A DNA stretch of 64,000 bases. Source: Planctomycetota bacterium. Its GTDB lineage: Bacteria > Planctomycetota > MHYJ01 > JACQXL01. The notes under the pieces are model-generated. The model was not told where the DNA came from and did no database searches. It worked only from the letters and a program-made list of their open reading frames with translations. The DNA lies in assembly GCA_016235865.1 (NCBI GenBank), contig JACRIK010000003.1:310001-374000 (forward strand), read 5' to 3'. Every line of letters begins with the position of its first letter. Within the stretch, counting starts at the first letter, position 1. Positions 26,146 through 34,520 of the stretch are shown piece by piece. A program made the position numbers and the translations under genes.

Positions 26146-28877
26146 TTTGCCGCCGCCGTTTTGAGATTCTTATTTATAATATCAGAAAACCGGTTTAAGG
26201 CCTCGGCTAATTTATCCGGCCGCTTGCCGCCGGCCTGGGCCATGTCTTTCCGGCCGCCGCCGTTGCCTTCAATAATCACGGCAATCTCCTTTATCAGCGT
26301 GATAGCATTAAAATCGTCCCGGCATAATTTTGGCGTCATCATCAGAATCAGGTTGACCTTACCGTCCGTGGCGGCGCCCAACAGCGTAATCACCGTTTCG
26401 CCGCTGTTTTTCAGGTAGTCGGTAATGGCGCGCAGGTCTTCGACCGATTTATTCTCCAGCACCTCGGCAACGATTTTGATTCCGGCGCCCGGGCTCGTAA
26501 TATGTGTGGCCCGATCCAGGAGGGTTCTGGCAATCTCCTTGTTTTCCTGCTTGTGGTGTTTCTCCAGCTGGGCCTGGGCCTGTTCCAGTTTTTCCGCCAG
26601 TTGCTTGATTTTATGGGGCACCTGATGCGCGGTGGTCTGCAACAACTGGGCGCCGTGCGCCAGCGTCTTTTCCAGTTCGTGGGTATATTTGAGGGCTTCC
26701 GGGCCGGTGACGGCCTCAATCCGGCGCAGGCCCGAGCCGATGGAGGAATCCGAGACAATCCTGAAATAGCCGATTTCGCCGGACTGTTTTATATGCGAGC
26801 CGCCGCAGAGTTCCCGGCTGTAGTCGCCGATAACCAGGACCCGGACGGTATCGCCGTATTTCTCGCTGAACAGGGCCATGGCCCCGAGTTTCCGGGCTTC
26901 GGCCTGGGACATTATTTTGACCGACACGTTGGCATTGCCCCGGATGCGCTGGTTAACCAATGATTCGATGGCCTGGAGTTCGCTGTCCGAAGGCGCCTTG
27001 GGCAAAGAATAATCAAACCTGAGCCGCTCCGGCAGCACCAGCGAGCCGGACTGCTCCACGGTTGAGCCGATAACGTTCCGCAGGGCGTAGTGCAGCAGAT
27101 GGGTGGCCGTATGATTGCAGGCAATCGCCTGCCGGCGCTCGGCGTTGACCTCGGCCTTTATTTTCATCCCGGCCTTTATCGACCCGTTTTTCAGCCGGCC
27201 GATGTGCAGAATGTACTTCTCCATTTTCTGGGCGTCGGTAACCTCTATTTCAACTCCGTCCGCTTTTAACCAGCCGGTATCGCCCACCTGGCCGCCTGAT
27301 TCGCCGTAGAACGGGGTTTGGTCCGTGATAATAACGATATCCTGGTTGGGAATATCCCACTGGATTTTCTCTTGGGATTTTTCTTTTTGGGAATCGGACA
27401 TATCCGGCGCCGGATAGGCCTGCATCAGTTTTCCGTCCATCAAAATGGCTTCGATAGTCACGTCTGATGAAAGCGTCTGGTCGCCCAGATAAACTGTTTC
27501 CTTGAGGATATTCCGGATCTCATCAATCTCGGTCCGGGCGAATATCTCCGAGGCAATCTTGGAGCCGGACCGGGAAAGCTCCTTCTGCTCGGCCAACGCT
27601 TTCTCGTATCCGGTAATATCCAGCTTTATCCCCTTTTCGTGCAGGATGGATTCGGTCAGGTCGACCGGAAATCCGTAGGTGTCGTATAATTTGAAGGCCT
27701 CAGCGCCCGGAAAGGTCTTGCTGCCGGCGGATTTCAGCTTGGCCGTAATTTCATCCAGCAGTTTGATGCCCGATTCCACGGTCTCCAGGAATTTTTCCTC
27801 TTCGGCCTTAATGACCCGGGCGATGTGGGCGTGTTTGTCTTTCAATTCCGGATAGGCTTTGCCCATCATCTCCGCCACCGGGGAAACAAGTTTATAAAGG
27901 AATGGTTTTTTCACGCCTAAATTTATGCCGTCCCGGACCGCCCGCCTCAGGATACGGCGTTCCACGTAGCCCCGCCCCTCGTTGGAAGGCGAAACCCCGT
28001 CCGCCGCCAGGAACACCAAGGCCCGGATATGGTCGGCAATCCGTTTTATCCGCGTGCCGGATTCGCCGGACGAAGAATATTCCACATTGATGACATCAAC
28101 GATGTGCTTGATGAGATGCTTGAAAATGTCGGTGTCGAAATTGGAGACCACGCCCTGCATCACGGCCGTGATGCGCTCCAGGCCCATGCCGGTATCAATG
28201 TTCTTCTTCTTTAAGGGAACCAGCTTGCCGCCCTCCTGACGGTCGAATTCCATAAAAACCAGGTTCCAGATTTCCACGAAGCGGTTGCAGTCGCAGGCAA
28301 TCGAGCAGGTCGGCAGGCCGCATCCGTATTTCTCGCCGAAGTCGTAGAAAATCTCGGAGCACGAGCCGCAGGGCCCGTTCGGCCCGTCGCTGGGCGCGTT
28401 GGCCGGCCAGAAATTATTGTCCTCGCCGAACCGGAATATCCGGGCGGCCGGCAGCTTGATCTCCTTGTTCCAGATATCATAGGCCTGCTGGTCCTCCTCG
28501 TAAACGCTGACGCTGAGCCGTTCCGGCGGTATCTGCAGTTTCCCGGTCAGGAATTCCCAGGCAAAATGGATGGCCTCCTTCTTGAAATAATCGCCGAAGG
28601 AGAAATTGCCCAGCATTTCAAAGAAAGTATGGTGGGCCGAGGTCCGTCCGACCCGCTCGATATCCACAGTACGCAGGCATTTCTGGGATGAGCAGGCCCG
28701 GGGCGCCGGCGGCACGGTGGCGCCCAGGAAATAATTCTTAAACTGGTTCATCCCGGCGCCGGTAAACAGCAGCGATGGGTCGCCGGAACTGGGAATAAGC
28801 GAATCGCTCGGTATTATCGTGTGCCCTTTCTCCTTGAAAAACTCCAGGAACAAACTTCTGATTTCGTCTAATTTCAT
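26142..28877 (-). CDS. alaS: Alanyl-tRNA synthetase
   Basis: 911 residues. Class II core at the N-terminus (IRSLFLEFFKEKGH, HHTFFEMLGNFSFGDYFKKEAI, GMGLERITAV), then the editing domain with zinc-binding HTATHLLHYAL and CGGSH, and a C-terminal oligomerisation domain with a coiled coil. The gene is head of an alaS-thiS-thiG unit, an unusual pairing. Confidence 0.97.
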   Translation of the reverse strand: MKLDEIRSLFLEFFKEKGHTIIPSDSLIPSSGDPSLLFTGAGMNQFKNYFLGATVPPAPRACSSQKCLRTVDIERVGRTSAHHTFFEMLGNFSFGDYFKKEAIHFAWEFLTGKLQIPPERLSVSVYEEDQQAYDIWNKEIKLPAARIFRFGEDNNFWPANAPSDGPNGPCGSCSEIFYDFGEKYGCGLPTCSIACDCNRFVEIWNLVFMEFDRQEGGKLVPLKKKNIDTGMGLERITAVMQGVVSNFDTDIFKHLIKHIVDVINVEYSSSGESGTRIKRIADHIRALVFLAADGVSPSNEGRGYVERRILRRAVRDGINLGVKKPFLYKLVSPVAEMMGKAYPELKDKHAHIARVIKAEEEKFLETVESGIKLLDEITAKLKSAGSKTFPGAEAFKLYDTYGFPVDLTESILHEKGIKLDITGYEKALAEQKELSRSGSKIASEIFARTEIDEIRNILKETVYLGDQTLSSDVTIEAILMDGKLMQAYPAPDMSDSQKEKSQEKIQWDIPNQDIVIITDQTPFYGESGGQVGDTGWLKADGVEIEVTDAQKMEKYILHIGRLKNGSIKAGMKIKAEVNAERRQAIACNHTATHLLHYALRNVIGSTVEQSGSLVLPERLRFDYSLPKAPSDSELQAIESLVNQRIRGNANVSVKIMSQAEARKLGAMALFSEKYGDTVRVLVIGDYSRELCGGSHIKQSGEIGYFRIVSDSSIGSGLRRIEAVTGPEALKYTHELEKTLAHGAQLLQTTAHQVPHKIKQLAEKLEQAQAQLEKHHKQENKEIARTLLDRATHITSPGAGIKIVAEVLENKSVEDLRAITDYLKNSGETVITLLGAATDGKVNLILMMTPKLCRDDFNAITLIKEIAVIIEGNGGGRKDMAQAGGKRPDKLAEALNRFSDIINKNLKTAAAK

Positions 28878-28910
28878 CGTGTTTCTATATGTGTCATTCC
28901 TGCCCTGCTT

Positions 28911-29000
28911 GTCATTCCCGCAAAAGCGGGAATCCAGGCACCGTTCCTGTGAAAGCAGAAAACTAAAACACTGGATTCCGTGTCAAGCACGGAATGACAG
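28911..29000. repeat. GTCATTCCCG-type intergenic repeat
   Basis: GTCATTCCCGCAAAAGCGGG at the left and a GGATTCCG...CGGAATGACA block at the right form inverted ends with small inner hairpins. This is a widespread REP/MITE-like intergenic form. It separates alaS and recA. Confidence 0.7.
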
Positions 29001-29027
29001 GATAGAGTTAAGCATCTACCCTTATTA

Positions 29028-30056
29028 TTATATCAAGCCGTAATGCTTCTTAATCTCGGTTTCCAGTTCGGCATAGACCTTGGGATTCTCTTTCAGGAAA
29101 TCCTTGGCCTTTTCCCGGCCCTGGCCCAGGCGCTCCTTTTTATATTCCAGCCAGGCGCCGCTCTTATCCACCACGCCGACAGTAATTCCCAAATCAATCA
29201 AATCGCCCTCGCGCGAAATGCCGCTGGCGTGCATCAGGTCAAACTCGGTCTTCTTGAAAGGCGGAGCCACTTTATTCTTGACCACGCTCACTTTCACATG
29301 CGTGCCGATGACTTCTTCGGCGGTATTCTTGAGCGTGCCAATCTTGCGGACATCCAACCGGACCGAGGAATAAAATTTCAATGCCCGTCCGCCCGGCGTG
29401 GTTTCCGGATTGCCCCAGGAAACACCTATCTTTTCCCGCAGCTGGTTGGTAAAAATCACGCAGGTCTGGCTCTTACTGATGGCGCTGGTGAGTTTTCGCA
29501 GCGCCTGGGACATCAATCTGGCCTGCACTCCGACCACCGGGTCGCCCATACCGCCTTCCAATTCCGCTTTAGTCACCAGTGCCGCGACCGAATCCAGCAC
29601 TATCACGTCCATGGCATTGCTCCGGACCAGCGTTTCCACGGTTTCCAGGGCCTGCTCGCCGCTGTCCGGCTGAGAAATCAGCATGGTATCCAAATTGACC
29701 CCGATATTCTGGGCGTAGGTCGGGTCCATGGCATGTTCCACGTCAATAAATGCCGCGGTACCGCCCGACTTCTGGGCGCTGGCCACGATATGCAGACATA
29801 AGGTGGTCTTGCCGGATGCTTCTGGCCCGAAGACCTCTACGATTCTGCCGCGGGGTACGCCTCGTCCGCCCAGGGCAATATCCAGGCTCAAAGCTCCGGT
29901 GGAAATGCTCGGAACATCGGACTTGAATCCGGTGCCCAGACGCATTATCGCGCCCTTGCCGTACGATTTTTCCAACTGCGAAATTGCCTGTTGTAATGCT
30001 TCAAGCTTCTTGTTGTCCTCTTTGGGTTCATGCTTTTTGGTGGTTGTCTCTGCCAT
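29028..30056 (-). CDS. recA: RecA recombinase
   Basis: 342 residues. It polymerises on single-stranded DNA for recombination and SOS signalling. Walker [27 protein letters not shown] at the start of the core, [11 protein letters not shown], and the L1/L2 regions ([28 protein letters not shown]) are all intact. GAGAGGA precedes the ATG. No LexA-like box was evident upstream; the leader instead holds a GGCGCC palindrome and a CCCGGCA/TGCCGGG hairpin. Confidence 0.98.
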   Translation of the reverse strand: MAETTTKKHEPKEDNKKLEALQQAISQLEKSYGKGAIMRLGTGFKSDVPSISTGALSLDIALGGRGVPRGRIVEVFGPEASGKTTLCLHIVASAQKSGGTAAFIDVEHAMDPTYAQNIGVNLDTMLISQPDSGEQALETVETLVRSNAMDVIVLDSVAALVTKAELEGGMGDPVVGVQARLMSQALRKLTSAISKSQTCVIFTNQLREKIGVSWGNPETTPGGRALKFYSSVRLDVRKIGTLKNTAEEVIGTHVKVSVVKNKVAPPFKKTEFDLMHASGISREGDLIDLGITVGVVDKSGAWLEYKKERLGQGREKAKDFLKENPKVYAELETEIKKHYGLI

Positions 30057-30073
30057 AATTTAATCCTCTCTTA

Positions 30074-30117
30074 TGGCGCCATCGGCGCCATTAGATCCCG
30101 GCAGTTTTTGCCGGGAC
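30074..30117. repeat. Palindromes upstream of recA
   Basis: TGGCGCCATCGGCGCCA (30073-30089) and a TCCCGGCAGTTTTTGCCGGGA hairpin (about 30095-30115). The first belongs to the GGCGCC family, the second to CCCG/CGGG hairpins that recur upstream of 18139 and 53150. Confidence 0.55.
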
Positions 30118-30148
30118 TTACTTTAATCTATTTAGGATATATTGTATA

Positions 30149-30703
30149 TTACTTTAAATTAAAATCACGAATATTCGTATAAATTGGCCCGGCTGGCGTC
30201 AGGTTGCTCCGAAGCAGCGACACCTTGGTTACCGGCTGCCGGCCGAAATCCTCGACGGCGTATTCATTCATCAGGTTCCTGAATTCATTATTGTATTTCG
30301 GTGATTTATTGCGCCCCAGGGTAATATGGGCCGAAAACTTATGGTCATCGGGCTGGAAATCGATATTCAACAGCTCCTGCTCCAGCGCGGTGTACATCTG
30401 GTCCAGAGTATTGCCGGCGTCCACGCCCCGGACCCAGACCACCTTGGGATGCCGCTCGACCGGAAATGCGCCGATGCCATTCAAACCCAGTTCAAAGACC
30501 GGATAATTCTCGACTATAGAAATAGCTTTAGTCAGTTCAGGCAACTGCTCCTCGGCCACCTCGCCTAAGAACCTCAGGGTCAGATGGATATTATCCGGCT
30601 CCACCAATTTTATGTCCGGCTGCGCCTTCTGCAGTTCGGACTGGACCGCCGCGAGTTTTTTCCGCATCGCCTTCTCAAGGGTAATGGCAATAAATAATCG
30701 CAT
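30149..30703 (-). CDS. thpR: RNA 2',3'-cyclic phosphodiesterase
   Basis: 184 residues of the 2H phosphoesterase family. Both catalytic HxT motifs are present: HLTLRFLGEV (residues about 41-50) and HITLGR (about 126-131). It acts on 2',3'-cyclic RNA ends. Twelve bp after the cooT-like gene, so probably co-transcribed. Confidence 0.9.
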   Translation of the reverse strand: MRLFIAITLEKAMRKKLAAVQSELQKAQPDIKLVEPDNIHLTLRFLGEVAEEQLPELTKAISIVENYPVFELGLNGIGAFPVERHPKVVWVRGVDAGNTLDQMYTALEQELLNIDFQPDDHKFSAHITLGRNKSPKYNNEFRNLMNEYAVEDFGRQPVTKVSLLRSNLTPAGPIYTNIRDFNLK

Positions 30704-30714
30704 CTCAGGCGGCT

Positions 30715-30903
30715 CTATATTTCTTCCAGGATTATTTTATGGTCCATCAGGCTTATCTCCTTAATCCGGGCATTAACGGACTTCTCTTCGCCCAGGATGC
30801 TGGTCAGAAGCAGTTTATTCCCTTGCGGCCTGACCGTGCTGACGGATTCCAGAACCAGTTCCTCCCGGCCGTTCTTGATGAGATAAACATTGGATTCGCA
30901 CAT
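30715..30903 (-). CDS. CooT-like small protein
   Basis: 62 residues. The sequence MCESNVYLIKNGREELVLES and the ending ISLMDHKIILEE match the CooT family, in which Cys2 takes part in Ni binding. The ATG at 30903, giving Met-Cys at the N-terminus, is therefore preferred over the in-frame TTG at 30957. CooT family proteins accompany nickel use in CO dehydrogenase systems, but no such genes are in the window. Confidence 0.8.
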   Translation of the reverse strand: MCESNVYLIKNGREELVLESVSTVRPQGNKLLLTSILGEEKSVNARIKEISLMDHKIILEEI

Positions 30904-30988
30904 ATCTAAGTCAGTTAAATAAATATCCCTGCCGGGGTCAAGGAAAACATTTGACAAACCTATGGAATGTTGTTAGTATTGTATAATT

Positions 30989-31267
30989 ATGAATATCGGC
31001 ACGACTGAACTGATGGTCATCCTGGCCCTGGCCCTGTTTTTATACGGCGCGAAATTGCCTGAAATCACCCGGGCCCTGGGCAAGGGCTACCGGGAATTTA
31101 AGAATAGTTTTGACGGCATTAAAAACGACCTGACCAGACAGGTGACAGATATCGCCCAGGACACCGGGATTAAAGATATTGATAAAATCTACACCACCCC
31201 TGCCGAAACTAAAGAATCAAACGACAAGAAACCGCCTGTCATAGGAAATGATAATCTGGCCGGATAA
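30989..31267 (+). CDS. tatA: Sec-independent translocase subunit TatA
   Basis: 92 residues. The N-terminal membrane segment GTTELMVILALALFLYGAKL is followed by the amphipathic helix PEITRALGKGYREFKNSF and an acidic, disordered tail, the TatA pattern. It forms the Tat pore for folded proteins. tatC is not in this window. Divergent from cooT-like/thpR. Confidence 0.9.
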   Translation: MNIGTTELMVILALALFLYGAKLPEITRALGKGYREFKNSFDGIKNDLTRQVTDIAQDTGIKDIDKIYTTPAETKESNDKKPPVIGNDNLAG

Positions 31268-31505
31268 TAAATTACAAACTCTCATCCATACTGGGCTAAC
31301 TCTTACTCCGACTACTCACCAAAACCGAGGAACCAACATTATACCCCTGATATTAAAGCGATTGAAAAGTACCATTTGTGACAAGAATCTGATAATTTTG
31401 TGCAAATTCTTTAAATAGCCATACTTTACCCGGTCGACGCATGCTAAATCGGTGAAAATGTCGTAAAATCCTACATTGGCCGGTCCAAAAACGCTCAGAC
31501 CCTAC
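31268..31505. other. Intergenic region after tatA
   Basis: No gene or clear regulatory signal was seen. The sequence is AT-rich until the C/G-run block that begins at about 31505. Confidence 0.4.
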
Positions 31506-31843
31506 TACCCCCCACCCAGGGGGTACTACCCCCTCCCCCCTTGCCATACTGGCGATGAGGGTGTTTTGGCGTCTTAATGGGTGGCTTTTGGCGTCTGAAT
31601 GGCTGGCTCTTGGCGTCTCAGGGGGTGGCTAAACTACTGGCACTGGGTAGTGAAAAGGCTATGAGCGAGTGGCTAATTATCTATTAATGAGTGGTGAAAG
31701 ATATATTAAGGGGTGGCTATTGACGTCTTAATGGGTAGCCATTGGCGCCTGAACGGGTGGTTCTTGGCGTCTCAGAGGGTAGGTCAAAGTGCCGAAGCGG
31801 GTAGCCGCCACCCGAATAATGGGGTCGGTTTTATTTTAGGGCA
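31505..31843 (+). repeat. Array B: 13 degenerate 22-bp units with C/G-run block
   Basis: A block with CTACCCCCCACCCAGGGGGT and CCCCCTCCCCCC (31505-31541) precedes units that start at 31558 and every 22 bp to 31843, with no indel. Positions 1-7 are the conserved part (GGGTGGC/T), and several units also have TTGGCGTCT at positions 10-18. The remaining bases vary. No open frame of credible coding type. Confidence 0.85.
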
Positions 31844-31911
31844 ATATGATCTATTATCTAATTCCAGGGACATTTCGCCTACTATTCGGCATGTTATTTC
31901 CGTAATTATTC

Positions 31912-33645
31912 CTACATCTTCTCCAGCGGCGTGATGCCCAGCAAAACCAGCCCTTTGTTAAAAACCTCTTTCAGCCGTTGCACCAGGACAATCCGCGCCT
32001 GGGTGAGTTCCTTGTTATCGGAAATGACCCGGTGCATTTGATAGAACTTGTTAAACAGCGACGCCAGGGTCAGCAGGTAGTTGCTCAGGATGGACGGCTC
32101 GGATTCTTCGGCCGACTGGCGGATAATATCCGGATAATCCTTGAGCGCCTTGACCAGCACGGCCTCCTCAGGGGTGTTTAATAATTCATATTTCGCATTC
32201 CGCATTCCGTATTCCGCATTTGTCAGGGCGTATTTCCCCAATATGCTGCTCAATCGGGTGTGGGTATATTGGAGATACGGGCCGGTCTCGCCTTCAAAGG
32301 TCAGGACCTGGTCCCAGTCAAAATCCACATCCTTGATGCGCTTATTCTTGAGGTCGTTGAATATGATGGCGCCGATGCCGACCGCCTTAGCCACGCCTTT
32401 GGTTTCTTCAGGCGCCACCTTGTCCGCCAGTTCAGCGCTCCGCGCCTGCATCAGCGCCTCCGAGCGCTCTATGGCCTGGCTGAGCACGTCTTCCAATAAT
32501 ATGGCCGTGCCCTTGCGGGTGGACATCTTCTCGCCCTTGAATCGGACCAGGCCGAAATCCACGTGCAGGCAATCCTTGGCCCAGTCATAGCCCATCAGCT
32601 CCAGGACCTTGAACACCTGCCGGAAATGGAGCTTCTGGTCCGCGCCGACCACGTAAATCAGCTTATCGAACTTGTAGGTATTATAGCGGTGGATAGCCGC
32701 GGCAATGTCCCGGGCCGCGTAGAGCGTAGCACCGTCGCTCTTGCGCAACAAGCAGGGCGGCATCTTATATTTGTCCAGTTTCACCACCAGTGCGCCCTCG
32801 CTGATTTCGGTTAAGCCCTTTTTCTCTATCTCGGTAATAGTCTGGGCCAGGTATTTATTGGTATCTGCCTCGCCTGAATACTCATCGAAGGCCACGCCCA
32901 GCAGTTCGTAGATGCGTTGAAACTCTTTTATACTTCCTTCTTTAGCGGAAACCCAAAATTTCCTAATAACCGGGTCGTTGCTTTCTAGTCTCTGAAAAAT
33001 CTTCCGAGCATTTTCTCTTCTGATAGAATCAGGTGATACAGCAGAAATGGAATATTGATTGCTAAAATCAACAGTACTAATTTTTCCCGAGATAATTCTA
33101 TCAGTAATATTATTGATTTCCTGGTCTGTTACTGGGCCGCCCCCTAACCCATCTAGAACATGCCCGAATTGAGTGCCCCAATCACCCAAATAGTTTATGC
33201 CCACACATTTATATCCCAGGGCCGAATAAATCTTATAGATGGCGTTGCCGATAACTGTGGAGCGGAGGTGCCCGATACCAAACGGCTTGGCAATATTGGG
33301 CGAGGAATAATCAATCACCACGGTCTGGCCCTGTCCGGATTGCGGAATCTGCAATTCCTCCTTCAGGACCAGCTCAATAACCTTGGCGTTATTGAGGAAG
33401 ATATTAACATAACCGTAGACCACCGTAACCTTTTCTATTAATCCGCCCGGCTTGATAGCCGCGGCGATTTTCTGGGCCATCTGCTCAGGTGGGGTCTTCT
33501 GGTCCTTGGCCAGATGGAAACAGGCCAACGAATAATCGCCCAGTTCCGGCCGGGCGGATTTGCCCAACGAGGCGGCCAGGTATTTGGGCGACAACCCGGC
33601 CTGGCTGATTATCCGATTGACTAATTCCTGCTTGATACTACTCAT
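31912..33645 (-). CDS. argS: Arginyl-tRNA synthetase
   Basis: 577 residues, class I. Visible: VVIDYSSPNIAKPFGIGHLRSTVIGNAI (HIGH region as HLRS-type), VGADQKLHFRQVF, FKGEKMSTRKGT (KMSK-like, MSTRKG), and the anticodon-binding C-terminus with ETGPYLQYTHTRLSSIL. A short in-frame tandem insertion (32186-32224) encodes NAEYGMRNAKYE and interrupts the anticodon domain after KYALT. Start at MSSIKQEL. Confidence 0.95.
   Translation of the reverse strand: MSSIKQELVNRIISQAGLSPKYLAASLGKSARPELGDYSLACFHLAKDQKTPPEQMAQKIAAAIKPGGLIEKVTVVYGYVNIFLNNAKVIELVLKEELQIPQSGQGQTVVIDYSSPNIAKPFGIGHLRSTVIGNAIYKIYSALGYKCVGINYLGDWGTQFGHVLDGLGGGPVTDQEINNITDRIISGKISTVDFSNQYSISAVSPDSIRRENARKIFQRLESNDPVIRKFWVSAKEGSIKEFQRIYELLGVAFDEYSGEADTNKYLAQTITEIEKKGLTEISEGALVVKLDKYKMPPCLLRKSDGATLYAARDIAAAIHRYNTYKFDKLIYVVGADQKLHFRQVFKVLELMGYDWAKDCLHVDFGLVRFKGEKMSTRKGTAILLEDVLSQAIERSEALMQARSAELADKVAPEETKGVAKAVGIGAIIFNDLKNKRIKDVDFDWDQVLTFEGETGPYLQYTHTRLSSILGKYALTNAEYGMRNAKYELLNTPEEAVLVKALKDYPDIIRQSAEESEPSILSNYLLTLASLFNKFYQMHRVISDNKELTQARIVLVQRLKEVFNKGLVLLGITPLEKM
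32186..32224. repeat. In-frame tandem repeat in argS
   Basis: Plus strand shows four copies of an approximately 10-bp ATTCCGCATT-like unit. In the argS frame these give NAEYGMRNAKYE, a repeat of a 6-7 residue motif that argS families do not have. Confidence 0.65.
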
Positions 33646-33656
33646 AAAGAAATAGC

Positions 33657-33770
33657 TTACCACAAAGAACACCAAGGACACAAAGAATTTAACACTAATA
33701 AAAATCTGTGTTCGCTTGACGCAGTCGCTCCGCGTTCATCTGTGTTTATCTGTGGTTGCAGTTTTCCTTG
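33657..33770. repeat. CACAAAG and TCTGTGTT/ATCTGTGGTTG repeats
   Basis: ACCACAAAGAACACCAAGG is followed by GTTCATCTGTGTTTATCTGTGGTTG. Same dispersed intergenic family as at 4670-4735, 6973, 15731 and 57510. It separates the divergent argS and zinc-ribbon genes. Confidence 0.6.
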
Positions 33771-33802
33771 ACTTTCCCCCTTGCATTTGCTATAAAGCCA
33801 AT

Positions 33803-33994
33803 ATGTCAAAGATGATTAAATGGAAATGTTCGCAGTGCCAATACCTGCTTGAGGCGGCCAAGCCGCCCGAGACCTGCCCGTCCTGCCAGGCCAAGTGCGC
33901 GTTTACCAACGTCACCTGTTACACCCCGGAATGCGGTGGCGAGGACAATATCGACCCGAAACTGTTTGAAAAGGATAAAGAGAATTTATCTTGA
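33803..33994 (+). CDS. Small rubredoxin-like zinc-ribbon protein
   Basis: 63 residues. [22 protein letters not shown] is the rubrerythrin-type rubredoxin fold with two CxxC knuckles, which binds one Fe or Zn. A second Cys pair (CYTPEC) follows. 15 bp before the ferritin-like gene, so the pair probably acts together in peroxide or O2 defence. Confidence 0.82.
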   Translation: MSKMIKWKCSQCQYLLEAAKPPETCPSCQAKCAFTNVTCYTPECGGEDNIDPKLFEKDKENLS

Positions 33995-34009
33995 TTAAGG
34001 AGCGCCTAA

Positions 34010-34504
34010 ATGGATTACTTTTTCAATGCCGAGGAGATATTCCACATCGCCGTGATGATAGAAGACAATGGCGAGAAGTTCTATAACCACGTCAGCGCCA
34101 CCACCCCGGACGCCAAGACCAAAAGCATCTGCGCCAAGCTGGCCGGACAGGAGCATAACCACCGGCTGCTCTTTGAGAAACTGCTGGCCGACGTGGTCAA
34201 CAAAAAAGGCCCGATGTATAACCTGGCTGATATTCCCCAGGACGACCTGTCCTATCTCAAGGCCGTGTCCGACTCCAACGTCTTTACCAAGACGCTCAAC
34301 ATAAAGGATGTATCCGGCAAAATAAAGAACGCCAAGGACGCCGTAATAATCGCCCTGGATTTCGAGAAGGACTCCATCCTGTTCTTCATCCAGATGAAGA
34401 AATTCACCCGGCCGGAATGGGGCCAGGCGGAAATCAACAAACTCATCGAGCAGGAACAGGAACACATCGTCACCTTGACTGCCTTATTAAAAGAATTATC
34501 TTAA
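34010..34504 (+). CDS. Rubrerythrin-type ferritin-like protein
   Basis: 164 residues. Four-helix di-iron protein: ExxH-type ligands in NAEEIFHIAVMIEDNGEKFYNH and AGQEHNHRLLF in the first half, and DFEKDSILFF plus EQEQEHIVTL in the second. Likely peroxide reductase. Strong TTAAGGAG before the ATG. The rubredoxin-like gene upstream could supply electrons. Confidence 0.85.
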   Translation: MDYFFNAEEIFHIAVMIEDNGEKFYNHVSATTPDAKTKSICAKLAGQEHNHRLLFEKLLADVVNKKGPMYNLADIPQDDLSYLKAVSDSNVFTKTLNIKDVSGKIKNAKDAVIIALDFEKDSILFFIQMKKFTRPEWGQAEINKLIEQEQEHIVTLTALLKELS

Positions 34505-34520
34505 GACCATTTAATATTAA

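Noticed and set aside
30951-30987. TTGACA and TATAAT before tatA as one promoter
   Set aside because: The spacing is 25 bp, too long for sigma-70, and the -10 nearly touches the ATG.
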